From Kitasatospora sp. Root107 (lineage in GTDB: Bacteria; Actinomycetota; Actinomycetes; Streptomycetales; Streptomycetaceae): 38,381 nucleotides of DNA. Both the position numbers and the translations under genes were made by a program. The DNA lies in assembly GCF_001424875.1 (NCBI RefSeq), contig NZ_LMCT01000017.1, positions 24,839 to 63,219 on the forward strand, in the 5' to 3' direction. Below the pieces are notes generated by a model, which saw only the letters and a list, made by a program, of their open reading frames with translations, was not told where the DNA came from and did no database searches. This document shows, piece after piece, positions 23,538-31,464 of this stretch (position 1 is the first letter of the stretch; every line of letters starts with the position of its first letter).

Positions 23538-24407
23538 TCACTTCGCGCCAACCAGGTGCAGCAGGGCCGCGACCTGACGGTACGGATCCTGCTGTCCTGC
23601 GCGCTCCTCGGCGTCCAGCAGCTGGGCCAGCTGGCGGCCGTCCACCGGGGCCTGGTGGTCCGGGGTGGTGTCGGTGAAGACCCGGACGCCGTACCAGCAG
23701 CGCAGCGGGACGGCGATCTCGGCCAGCGTGGTGGTCAGGTCGGTCAGCCGGTCGGCGCGGGCGGTCAGACCGAGTCGGTTGGTGTACCGGGTGGTCTCGA
23801 AGGCGTCCAGGGTGGTGCGCCAGTCGCCGTTCAGCCCGGGGCGCATGGCCAGCGCGTCGGCGTTGCGGACCACCAGCGACAGTATTCCGCCGGGGGCCAG
23901 CAGCCGCGCCAGCGAGGCGAGCATCGGGTCCGGGTCGGAGAGGTACATCAGGACGCCGTGGCAGAGCACCACGTCGAAGCTGCGCGGGCCGAACCAGCGG
24001 CCGACCTGGTGGCAGTCGCCCCCCAGCAGCTGGACCCGCTCGCGGACCGCCTGCGGCTCGGCGGCCAGTGCGGCCTGCGCCGCACCGAGCGTCACCGGGT
24101 CCGGGTCGAGCCCGGTCACCAGATGGCCGGCCCGGGCCAGCCGGAGCGCCTGGGTGCCCTGGCCGCAGCCGACGTCCAGCACCCGCAGCCCGGTCAGCCC
24201 GGTCAGCTGCCCGGCGAGCTGACGGGCCACCAGCTCCTGCCGGACCAGCGCGCGCAGCCCGCCCTGCCGCTCCAGCCAGGTGGCCGCGGTCGGCAGCGAA
24301 CCCCGGGTGGGCAGCCGGTCGTGCAGCCCGCCGCCCTGTCCGGGCAGCCCATGGCCCCCGGACCAGCCCTCAGCCGTCCAAGGCTGGGCCCAGGACGGCT
24401 GCTGCAC
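23538..24407 (-). CDS. SAM-dependent methyltransferase, SmtA/CmoM-like
   Basis: 289 residues, class I methyltransferase. Motif I is VLDVGCGQGTQALRLA, the acidic end of strand two is TGLDPDP, and motif IV is FDVVLCHGVLMYLSDP. The C-terminal half carries YGVRVFTD and QDPYRQVAALLHLVG, which resemble the end of E. coli SmtA/CmoM, a tRNA wobble-uridine carboxymethoxy methylase. Whether this bacterium makes that tRNA modification is unclear, so the substrate stays open. The GTG start at 24405-24407 is tentative because its upstream site is weak and the first ~30 residues are Gly/Pro-rich. It lies 11 bases downstream of the DUF3043 gene. Confidence 0.8.
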   Translation of the reverse strand: MQQPSWAQPWTAEGWSGGHGLPGQGGGLHDRLPTRGSLPTAATWLERQGGLRALVRQELVARQLAGQLTGLTGLRVLDVGCGQGTQALRLARAGHLVTGLDPDPVTLGAAQAALAAEPQAVRERVQLLGGDCHQVGRWFGPRSFDVVLCHGVLMYLSDPDPMLASLARLLAPGGILSLVVRNADALAMRPGLNGDWRTTLDAFETTRYTNRLGLTARADRLTDLTTTLAEIAVPLRCWYGVRVFTDTTPDHQAPVDGRQLAQLLDAEERAGQQDPYRQVAALLHLVGAK

Positions 24408-24418
24408 GGGCTCGGCGG

Positions 24419-25012
24419 TCAGGGCTTCTCGCCCCGCTTGACCTGCGGCTTCGGCAGCCGCAGCCGGCGCATCTGGAGCGTACGCATCAGGCCGTACGGC
24501 ACCGCGCCCTTGGCGTTCTGGCCGGGGAAGTTGGTGGCCAGCGCCTTGCGCAGGCCGAAGCCGAGGCGCACGAAGTCGGCGATCACCAGCACGAAGAAGA
24601 CCATGAAGAGCAGGGTGGAGATCAGCTTCAGGATGTTCGACGGGACCACGCTGAGGACCAGCACCAGCACCGCGTACGGCAGGAAGAACTCGGCCAGCGA
24701 CCAGCGCGAGTCGATGTAGTCACGGGCGAAACGGCGCACCGGGCCCTTGTCGCGGGCCGGGAGGTAGCGCTCGTCGCCCTCCAGCAGCGCGGTGCGCTGC
24801 TTCTCCCGCTCGGAGCGCATCCGCTCGCGGGACTGCTTGGCGGCCTCCTTGCGGTCCTTGGGGACCGTCACCCGGGTGCGGCGGTGGGCCTCGGCCTCAC
24901 TGCGCTTGGGGGTGGGCCGGCCCTTGGGGGCCTGCGGGTCACGGGGCAGGTCGTCCTGCTCGGCCAGCACGGTGGCGGAGGAGGAGGCATCGTCTGAGCG
25001 GCGTCGGAACAC
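24419..25012 (-). CDS. DUF3043 membrane protein
   Basis: 197 residues matching the actinobacterial DUF3043 family. A charged cytoplasmic N-terminus contains GRPTPKRSEAEAHRRTRV and a Lys/Arg/Glu helix. The conserved DERYLPARDKGPVRRFARDYID block follows, then two transmembrane helices (about 120-140 and 145-165), and a basic C-terminal tail. The GTG at 25010-25012 starts directly on FRRRSDD, the usual entry of the family. Function unknown. Probably co-transcribed with the methyltransferase. Confidence 0.85.
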   Translation of the reverse strand: MFRRRSDDASSSATVLAEQDDLPRDPQAPKGRPTPKRSEAEAHRRTRVTVPKDRKEAAKQSRERMRSEREKQRTALLEGDERYLPARDKGPVRRFARDYIDSRWSLAEFFLPYAVLVLVLSVVPSNILKLISTLLFMVFFVLVIADFVRLGFGLRKALATNFPGQNAKGAVPYGLMRTLQMRRLRLPKPQVKRGEKP

Positions 25013-25075
25013 ACCACCAGCGTACGTGGTCGCTCCCGGCAAATCGGAGTGCCATAGGACCCAAACCGATATCGA

Positions 25076-25095
25076 ATGCCCTCGGATGCCCTCGG
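25076..25095. repeat. Tandem 10-base direct repeat between DUF3043 and pspA
   Basis: ATGCCCTCGG occurs twice back to back in the 282-base divergent spacer, next to the palindrome CGATATCG. Such paired sites can be regulator half-sites, but no function is known. Confidence 0.6.
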
Positions 25096-25294
25096 AGTGT
25101 CCCCTAGGCATCACCAGGGGTCCGGAGGATCATGGTCAGGGGTCGTCTCCGTCCAGAGGATGAGGCCGGAGCTTCTCGGCTGTAGCAGGCTTGTTGCAGG
25201 CAGGAGCACTGCGGCGAGCAGGCCGCCGCGCATAGACTCGATCCTGTCCAGTACGAGTCGGAACGCAGGCCCGAGAAGGGGGCACCCGAGGCCC

Positions 25295-26077
25295 ATGAGC
25301 GACGGAATCATGAAGCGTATGGGGCTGATTTTCCGCTCCAAGGCGAACAAGGCCCTGGACCGCGCGGAGGACCCCCGCGAGACGCTCGACTACTCCTACC
25401 AGAAGCAGCTCGAACTGCTGCAGAAGGTGCGCAGGGGCGTCGCCGACGTGGCCACCTCGCGCAAGCGGCTGGAGCTCCAGCTGACCCAGCTGCAGCAGCA
25501 GTCGGCCAAGTACGAGGACCAGGGCCGTAAGGCGCTCTCGCTCGGCCGGGAGGATCTCGCGCGCGAGGCGCTCACCCGCAAGGCCAACATGCAGTCCCAG
25601 ATCACCGATCTGGAGACCCAGTACCAGGCCCTGCAGGGCGAGGAGGAGAAGCTCACGCTGGCCTCCCAGCGGCTGCAGGCCAAGGTGGACGCCTTCCGTA
25701 CCAAGAAGGAGACCATCAAGGCCACCTACACCGCGGCCCAGGCGCAGACCCGGATCGCGGAGTCCTTCTCGGGGATCTCCGAGGAGATGGGCGATGTCGG
25801 CCTGGCGATCCAGCGGGCCGAGGACAAGACCGCCCAGATGCAGGCCAGGGCCGGGGCGATCGACGAGCTGCTGGCCTCCGGTGCGCTCGACGACGTCAGT
25901 GGTCTCGGCCGCAAGGACGACATCGAGGCCGAGCTGGAGCGGGTGGCCGGCGGCAGCGACGTCGAGCTGGAGCTGGCCCGGATGAAGGCCGAGCTGACCG
26001 GTGGTTCACCGGCGGCGGCTCCGCAGCTGGAGCAGGGAAAGCAGGACAACCCCCCGACGATCAACTACAACAAGTAA
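25295..26077 (+). CDS. pspA: Phage shock protein A / IM30 family
   Basis: 260 residues, an ESCRT-III-like peripheral membrane protein that protects membrane integrity under envelope stress. Almost the whole chain is coiled coil: the amphipathic N-terminal helix MKRMGLIFRSKANKALDRAEDP, conserved YSYQKQLELLQKVRRGVADV, then long Gln/Glu/Lys helices to about residue 220, and a short tail ending PPTINYNK. The ATG at 25295 is favoured; the methionine five codons later is an alternative. A PspAA gene follows 25 bases downstream, the usual actinobacterial pairing. Confidence 0.93.
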   Translation: MSDGIMKRMGLIFRSKANKALDRAEDPRETLDYSYQKQLELLQKVRRGVADVATSRKRLELQLTQLQQQSAKYEDQGRKALSLGREDLAREALTRKANMQSQITDLETQYQALQGEEEKLTLASQRLQAKVDAFRTKKETIKATYTAAQAQTRIAESFSGISEEMGDVGLAIQRAEDKTAQMQARAGAIDELLASGALDDVSGLGRKDDIEAELERVAGGSDVELELARMKAELTGGSPAAAPQLEQGKQDNPPTINYNK

Positions 26078-26102
26078 CCCCCGACGCAGGGAGACCACCG
26101 GC

Positions 26103-26396
26103 ATGATCATGCGGGTCATGGGCGAGGGCCAGTTCCAGGTGGCCGAGAGCCACCTCAACCGGCTCAACCAGCTGGACGAGGAACTCCTCGCCGCACTCGA
26201 GTCGGGGGACGAGCAGCACTTCCGGGCGGCGCTCGGCAGTCTGCTCAGCGCGGTCAAGGAGTACGGCACACCGCTGCCGGACGACTCATTGGAGCCGTCC
26301 GACCTGATCCTGCCGGATCCGGAGGCGACGCTGGACGAGGTCCGGGCACTGCTGCGGGACGAGGGCGACGGGCTGATCCCCGGTCTCCCGGAGTGA
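26103..26396 (+). CDS. pspAA: PspA-associated protein PspAA
   Basis: 97 residues, MIMRVMGEGQFQV followed by a helical LNRLNQLDEELLAALESGDE segment and an acidic C-terminus. This is the PspAA domain that accompanies PspA in actinobacteria and is thought to take part in the same membrane-stress response. GGGAGA lies upstream of the ATG. The gene ends just before a strong terminator. Confidence 0.88.
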   Translation: MIMRVMGEGQFQVAESHLNRLNQLDEELLAALESGDEQHFRAALGSLLSAVKEYGTPLPDDSLEPSDLILPDPEATLDEVRALLRDEGDGLIPGLPE

Positions 26397-26403
26397 GCGA
26401 CGG

Positions 26404-26439
26404 CGAAGGGCGGGCCCCCACCAGGGGGCCCGCCCTTCG
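26404..26439. terminator. Shared intrinsic terminator of pspA-pspAA and nadA
   Basis: Sixteen-base perfect stem (26404-26419 with 26424-26439), loop ACCA. It lies between the convergent pspAA and nadA stops, so it can serve both strands. Confidence 0.85.
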
Positions 26440-26456
26440 TCATGTCGGGGTACGGA

Positions 26457-27638
26457 CTACGGCAGGGCCAGCATCCGGTCCAGCGCGGCCTTGGAGTACT
26501 TGGCGACCTCCGGGTCCACGGTGATCACGTTCGGCACCCGGCCGTCGACCAGCGACTCCAGCGCCCAGACCAGGTGCGGCAGGTCGATCCGGTTCATGGT
26601 GGAGCAGAAGCAGACCGCCCGGTCCAGGAAGACGACCTCCTTGTCCGGGTGCGCCTTGGCGAGCCGGCGGACCAGGTTGAGCTCGGTGCCGATGGCCCAC
26701 TTGGAGCCGGGCTCGGCCGCGTCCAGCGCCTTGATGATGTACTCGGTCGAGCCGACCAGGTCGGCCGCGTCGACCACCTCGTACTTGCACTCCGGGTGCA
26801 CCAGCACGTTCACGCCGGGGATCCGGGCCCGGACGTCGTTCACCGAGTCGAGGGTGAACCGGCCGTGCACCGAGCAGTGGCCGCGCCAGAGGATCATCTT
26901 GGCGTTCCGCAGCTGCTCGACGGTCAGGCCGCCGTTCGGCTTGTGCGGGTTGTAGAGCACGCAGTCGTCCAGCGAGAGGCCGAGGTCGCGGACGGCGGTG
27001 TTCCGGCCGAGGTGCTGGTCCGGCAGGAAGAGCACCTTCTCGCCCTGCTCGTAGGCCCAGGTGAGCGCGCGCTCGGCGTTGGAGGAGGTGCAGATGGTGC
27101 CGCCGTGCTTGCCGGTGAAGGCCTTGATGTCGGCGGAGGAGTTCATGTACGAGACCGGCACGGTCACGTCGGCTATGCCGGCCTCGGTGAGCACGTCCCA
27201 GCACTCGGCGACCTGCTCGGCGGTGGCCATGTCGGCCATCGAACAGCCGGCCGCCAGGTCCGGCAGGATGACCTGCTGGGCGCTGCTGGTGAGGATGTCG
27301 GCCGACTCGGCCATGAAGTGCACGCCGCAGAAGACGATGTACTCGGCCTCGGGCTTGTTGGCGGCGTCGCGGGCCAGCTTGAACGAGTCACCGGTCACGT
27401 CGGCGAACTCGATCACCTCGTCCCGCTGGTAGTGGTGGCCCAGGATGAAGACCCGGTCCCCCAGGGCGGCCTTGGCCGCGCGGGCGCGCTCGACCAGGTT
27501 GGGGTCGGAGGCGGGCGGCAGGTCGCCGGGGCACTCGACGCCGCGCTCGCTGTTCGGGTCGGCCTCGCGGCCGAGCAGCAGCAGAGCGAGCGGCGTCGGG
27601 GTGGGGTCGACGCCGTAGGTCTCGGTGGTGGTGGTCAC
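26457..27638 (-). CDS. nadA: Quinolinate synthase
   Basis: 393 residues, a [4Fe-4S] enzyme that condenses iminoaspartate with dihydroxyacetone phosphate to quinolinate in NAD synthesis. Cluster-ligand cysteines appear in VFCGVHFMAES, GTICTSSNA and CFCSTMNRIDLPHL. The substrate-binding GHHYQRDEVIEFAD and VHPECKYEV motifs are present. The N-terminal ~40 residues are an extension seen in actinobacterial homologues. A GTG start is preceded by AGGAGGG nine bases upstream. nadB and nadC are not adjacent. Confidence 0.95.
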   Translation of the reverse strand: MTTTTETYGVDPTPTPLALLLLGREADPNSERGVECPGDLPPASDPNLVERARAAKAALGDRVFILGHHYQRDEVIEFADVTGDSFKLARDAANKPEAEYIVFCGVHFMAESADILTSSAQQVILPDLAAGCSMADMATAEQVAECWDVLTEAGIADVTVPVSYMNSSADIKAFTGKHGGTICTSSNAERALTWAYEQGEKVLFLPDQHLGRNTAVRDLGLSLDDCVLYNPHKPNGGLTVEQLRNAKMILWRGHCSVHGRFTLDSVNDVRARIPGVNVLVHPECKYEVVDAADLVGSTEYIIKALDAAEPGSKWAIGTELNLVRRLAKAHPDKEVVFLDRAVCFCSTMNRIDLPHLVWALESLVDGRVPNVITVDPEVAKYSKAALDRMLALP

Positions 27639-27697
27639 GGGCGGGTGCCCTCCTGTGCGCGGAGCTCTGAGCTGGGGCCATGCCTTTTCGTCTATCT

Positions 27698-27713
27698 GAC
27701 GCTATCTATGATA
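27698..27713 (-). promoter_or_regulatory. AT-rich promoter/operator candidate upstream of nadA
   Basis: TATC-TAT-GATA (27703-27713) is an inverted repeat in an unusually AT-rich pocket about 65-75 bases before the nadA GTG. On the minus strand it gives a TAGATA -10-like hexamer. It may be the nadA promoter or a repressor site. Confidence 0.4.
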
Positions 27714-27812
27714 ACCCGTTCGCGTCACTCTGACGATGGCCAACGTGTCGATGTGACGAGAACCGCGTGCCGCTGCGGTGTGTTCCCACCGTCGTCGGGT
27801 TGGCTACCGGGC

Positions 27813-28739
27813 ATGAAAGCAATCGCGATCAGGCAGTACGGCGGCCCGGAGGTCGTCGAGTACACCGAGCTCCCCGACCCGAAGGTCGGGCCCGACTCGG
27901 TGCTGGTCCGGGTGAAGGCCGCCGGGGTCAACCCGGTCGACTGGAAGGTCCGGCAGGGGTACCTGGACGGCATCATCGACGCGCACTTCCCGCTGATCAT
28001 GGGCTGGGATCTGGCCGGTGTGGTGCAGGCCGTCGGCGGCGGGGTGACCGAGTTCCGCCCCGGCGACGAGGTGATCGGCTACGTCCGCAAGGACACCGTC
28101 GAGCACGGCACGTACGCCGAACTGGTCGCCGCCCCGGTCCGCACCCTGGCCCGGAAGCCCGCGGCGCTGGACTGGGCCCAGGCCGGCGGGCTGCCGCTGG
28201 CCGGGCTGACGGCGTATCAGTCGCTGGTCAAGGCGCTCGGGGTGCAGGCCGGCGAGACCGTGCTGGTGCATGCCGCCGCCGGGGGAGTGGGGGTGCTCGC
28301 GGTGCAGATCGCCCGCGCCCTCGGCGCCCGGGTGATCGGCACCGCGAGTGAGCGCAACCACGCGTTCCTGCGGTCCCTCGGTGCCGAACCGGTCGCGTAC
28401 GGGGACGGGCTGGCCGACCGGGTCCGGGCGCTGGCCCCGGACGGGGTGGACGCCGCGCTCGACCTGGTCGGCGGCGACGCGGTCGAGGTCTCCGCCACCC
28501 TGGTCGAGGACCCGGCCCGGATCGCCTCCGTCGCCGACTACGGCGTCGTCGCCAAGGGCGGCCACTACGTCTGGGCCCGCCCCGACACCGCCGATCTGAC
28601 CGAACTGGCCCGCCTCGCCGACGCCGGCCAGCTGACCGTCCCGGTCGCCTCCACCTTCCCGCTCGCCCAGGCCGCCAGTGCCCAGGCCCTGAACGCGGAG
28701 GGGCGCACCCGGGGGAAGATCGTCCTGCTGGTCGACTGA
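27813..28739 (+). CDS. NADP-dependent zinc-independent MDR oxidoreductase (quinone reductase type)
   Basis: 308 residues of the medium-chain dehydrogenase/reductase superfamily. The GroES-like N-terminal domain contains VKAAGVNPVDWKVRQG and MGWDLAGVVQAVG. The coenzyme domain has the motif VLVHAAAGGVGVLAVQIARALGA near residues 150-175. The zinc-ligand cysteines and histidines of alcohol dehydrogenases are missing, so it is expected to use NADPH to reduce quinones or enones. The ATG at 27813 gives the standard MKAIAIRQYGGPEV opening. It is divergent from nadA and has no operon partner on its strand. Confidence 0.9.
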   Translation: MKAIAIRQYGGPEVVEYTELPDPKVGPDSVLVRVKAAGVNPVDWKVRQGYLDGIIDAHFPLIMGWDLAGVVQAVGGGVTEFRPGDEVIGYVRKDTVEHGTYAELVAAPVRTLARKPAALDWAQAGGLPLAGLTAYQSLVKALGVQAGETVLVHAAAGGVGVLAVQIARALGARVIGTASERNHAFLRSLGAEPVAYGDGLADRVRALAPDGVDAALDLVGGDAVEVSATLVEDPARIASVADYGVVAKGGHYVWARPDTADLTELARLADAGQLTVPVASTFPLAQAASAQALNAEGRTRGKIVLLVD

Positions 28740-28807
28740 CCACGGGTGGGCCCCGTTCGGTGCAGAATGGTGCGGCGTTTCGTTTCTTCCAGTGGAGAGC
28801 CTCCCCC

Positions 28808-29272
28808 ATGAGCACCAACAGACCGTCAGAACCGGGCGGGGCATCCCTGGACGAGACCGACCGCCTGTTGCTGACCCACCTGAGCCGGGACGGCCGGGCC
28901 TCGTACGCCGAGATCGGGCTGCTGGCCAACCTCTCCGCCACCGCCGTCCGCCGCCGGATCGACCGGCTCCGGGCCCGGGGGGTGGTCCGCGGCTTCACCG
29001 TGGTGCTGGACCCCGACGTACTGGGCTGGCAGACCGAGGCGTTCGTCGAGGTGTACTGCCGGGAGCGGACCGCCCCCGAGGAGATCCTGGCCAGCCTGCG
29101 GCAGTTCCCCGAGGTGGTCGCCGCCTGGACCGTCACCGGCGATCCCGACGCCCTGGTCCACCTGCGCGCCGTAGACACCCGCCACCTGGAGGCGGTCATC
29201 GAGCGGATCCGCAAGGAGCCCGGCGTCCAGCGCAGCCGCAGCTCCGTGGTGCTCTCCCGGCTGATCGGCTAG
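28808..29272 (+). CDS. Lrp/AsnC family transcriptional regulator
   Basis: 154 residues. The N-terminal winged HTH (LDETDRLLLTHLSRDGRASYAEIGLLANLSATAVRRRIDRL) is followed by a RAM effector-binding domain (about 75-150) with AFVEVYCRER and VVAAWTVTGDPDALVHL. Such proteins form dimers or octamers and sense amino acids. GGAGAG lies upstream of the ATG. It sits 189 bases before a PLP decarboxylase on the same strand, which is a likely target given how often Lrp genes control neighbouring amino-acid enzymes. Confidence 0.92.
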   Translation: MSTNRPSEPGGASLDETDRLLLTHLSRDGRASYAEIGLLANLSATAVRRRIDRLRARGVVRGFTVVLDPDVLGWQTEAFVEVYCRERTAPEEILASLRQFPEVVAAWTVTGDPDALVHLRAVDTRHLEAVIERIRKEPGVQRSRSSVVLSRLIG

Positions 29273-29461
29273 ACCCGGACGGAGCAGTCCGGCCACCTGC
29301 GCAGGAAAGCTGCGCCGCCCCCGTCGAACGCGCTCGAATCCGGCCCGACCGGCCGGGTTCCGACGCGCGCGGGCGCACTCCCGCTGCCTAGGCTGATCAT
29401 GCCTGGCAGGCCCCACCTGTCCCGGGCCTCCCATGACACCCACTCAGTGAGAGGGACAGCC

Positions 29462-30823
29462 ATGTCCGCAGCCCCCGACCGCATGCACCGGCCCGACAAC
29501 GAGCTGGTCGACCTGGTGTTCAACTACATGCGGGAGCGGCTGCAGTACGACCCTGTCCCGCTCGACCACCCCGGTGACGGCGAGCACCTGAAGGCCCAGC
29601 TGGCCGGTCTGCTGAACCCGAACGGCAACGACCCGGCCGACGTGCTCAAGCTGTACGACCACGAGCTGTCCCGCGCGGTGATCTCCGCCGACAGCCCGCG
29701 CTACCTGTCCTTCATCCCGTGCGCCCCCACCAAGGCCGCGCTGCTCTTCGACATGGTGGTCTCCTGCGCCTCGCTGCAGGGCATCTCCTGGCTGGAGGCG
29801 GCCGGCGCGATCGCCGCCGAGAACCAGGTGCTGCGCTTGATAGCGGACCGGGCCGGCCTGCCCGAGACGGCCGGCGGCACCTTCGTCTCCGGTGGTTCGG
29901 CGGGCAACCTGTCCGCGCTGGTGGTCGCCCGGGACACCGCCCGGCGGCGGCTCGGCCCGGAGGCCAAGCTGCGGATCGCGGTCTGCGACCAGGTGCACTC
30001 CTCGGTGAAGAACACCTTCAACATCATCGGCGTCGAGGCCTTCAAGGTCCCCGCCGTGGACCGCCGTTTCACCGGCGAGGCCCTGCGCGCCGCGCTGGCC
30101 GCCGACCCCCATCCCGAGACCGTCATCGCGGTGGTCGGTACCGCCGGCACCACCAACGAGGGCATCGTCGACGACCTGCAGGGCCTCTCCGAGGTCACCC
30201 GCGAGCGCGGCCTGTGGTTCCACGTGGACGGCGCGTACGGCGGGGCCGGGCTGTTCGCCCCGTCCGTCCGGGAGGGCTACAACGGCATCGAGCACGCCGA
30301 CTCGTTCGTGGTGGACCCGCACAAGTGGCTGTTCGCGCCGTTCGACTGCGCCGCGCTGATCTACCGCAACCCGCAGCTGGCCCGCGCCGTGCACACCCAG
30401 GACGCCTCCTACCTGGACGTGCTGCACACCGAGGGCGACGAGTGGAACCCCACCGACTACGCCTACCACCTGACCCGCCGGGCCCGGGGCCTGCCGCTCT
30501 GGTTCTCGCTCGCGGTGCACGGCACCCAGGCGTACACCGACGCGATCGAGGCCGGGCTGACTCTGGCTCGGGAGAGCGCCGCGCTGATCGAGCGGACGGA
30601 CCACCTGGAGCTCCTGATGGAGCCTCAGCTCTCCTCGGTCTGCTTCCGTCGCACCGGCTGGACCCGCGAGGACTACTACCGCTGGTCCCAGCAGCTGCTG
30701 GCCGACCAGATCGGCTTCGTCACTCCGACCGGCTGGGACGGCGAGACGGTGGCCCGGTTCGCTTTCCTGCACCCCGGCACCACGATGGAGATGGTCGAGG
30801 AGATCCTCGCCACCATGGTCTAG
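29462..30823 (+). CDS. Pyridoxal-5'-phosphate-dependent group II decarboxylase
   Basis: 453 residues of the glutamate/aromatic amino-acid decarboxylase family. Visible landmarks are SPRYLSFIPCAPTKAA near residue 75, FVSGGSAGNLSAL (phosphate-binding loop), VGTAGTTNEGIVDD, HVDGAYGG with the Asp that contacts the pyridine nitrogen, and the PLP-binding K288 in DPHKWLFAPFDC. The ATG at 29462 has GAGAGGGA upstream; an open frame continues earlier without similarity. It follows the Lrp gene. The amino-acid substrate cannot be told from sequence. Its stop overlaps that of the FhuF-like gene on the other strand. Confidence 0.9.
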   Translation: MSAAPDRMHRPDNELVDLVFNYMRERLQYDPVPLDHPGDGEHLKAQLAGLLNPNGNDPADVLKLYDHELSRAVISADSPRYLSFIPCAPTKAALLFDMVVSCASLQGISWLEAAGAIAAENQVLRLIADRAGLPETAGGTFVSGGSAGNLSALVVARDTARRRLGPEAKLRIAVCDQVHSSVKNTFNIIGVEAFKVPAVDRRFTGEALRAALAADPHPETVIAVVGTAGTTNEGIVDDLQGLSEVTRERGLWFHVDGAYGGAGLFAPSVREGYNGIEHADSFVVDPHKWLFAPFDCAALIYRNPQLARAVHTQDASYLDVLHTEGDEWNPTDYAYHLTRRARGLPLWFSLAVHGTQAYTDAIEAGLTLARESAALIERTDHLELLMEPQLSSVCFRRTGWTREDYYRWSQQLLADQIGFVTPTGWDGETVARFAFLHPGTTMEMVEEILATMV

Positions 30824-31464
30824 CGGACCCGGGGCGGGCGGTCGAAGACGCAGTCCCCGCACAGGCCCGCCCCCGGCACCCGGTAGTACAGGCAGCAGCT
30901 GGTCCGGCGCCCCGACGGCGCGAGCCCGCCCCGGAGCGGGGGCCGGTCCAGCAGCTCGGCGGCCAGCTCCCGGCCGGACCGCAGCACCCGTACCGCGCCC
31001 GCCAGCGCCGAGGCTGCGTTGCCCCAGAGCAGGCCCTCGGCGACCGGGGTCACCGCCCGGATCCCGGCGGCCAGCGGGGTCAGCTGACGCTCCACCACCA
31101 TGTGGTGCAGCTCCGCCGCCAACGGGCCGTCAGGAACCACCACCCCCGGCACCCAGAGCTCCAGCGAGCCGCCCGTCGGCAGCCGCCAGTACGCCCGGTC
31201 GAAGTCCGGCACCGCCCCGCCCAGGACGGCCGTACCCAGTGCCACCGACCAGAGCCGGGCGGCCACCCCGAGCTGCGCCACCGAGGCGGCCACCCGGGGC
31301 TCGTCCGTACCGAGCCGTTCGCCGACCTCGGTGATCCGCCGCCGCCAGAACTCCGGCGCGGACAGCTCGGCCAGCGGCCGGAAGCCGTCCGGAAGCGGGC
31401 CCTCGACGGTGGCGAAGAACGGGCCGACGGCGGCCGCCCGGCGCAGTGCGTCCCCGGCGGTCAC
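30820..31464 (-). CDS. FhuF-like (2Fe-2S)-binding protein
   Basis: 214 residues. The C-terminus holds the FhuF-type cysteine pattern CC-x10-C-x2-C (C190, C191, C202, C205) that binds a [2Fe-2S] cluster in ferric-siderophore reductases. The rest is a helical domain with conserved LWGNAASAL and SVALGTAVL stretches, as in actinobacterial FhuF homologues. The GTG at 31462-31464 overlaps the stop of the upstream GNAT gene (GTGA), so the two are translationally coupled. Reduction of siderophore-bound Fe(III) in the cytoplasm is the likely role, but no transporter is adjacent. Confidence 0.85.
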   Translation of the reverse strand: MTAGDALRRAAAVGPFFATVEGPLPDGFRPLAELSAPEFWRRRITEVGERLGTDEPRVAASVAQLGVAARLWSVALGTAVLGGAVPDFDRAYWRLPTGGSLELWVPGVVVPDGPLAAELHHMVVERQLTPLAAGIRAVTPVAEGLLWGNAASALAGAVRVLRSGRELAAELLDRPPLRGGLAPSGRRTSCCLYYRVPGAGLCGDCVFDRPPRVR

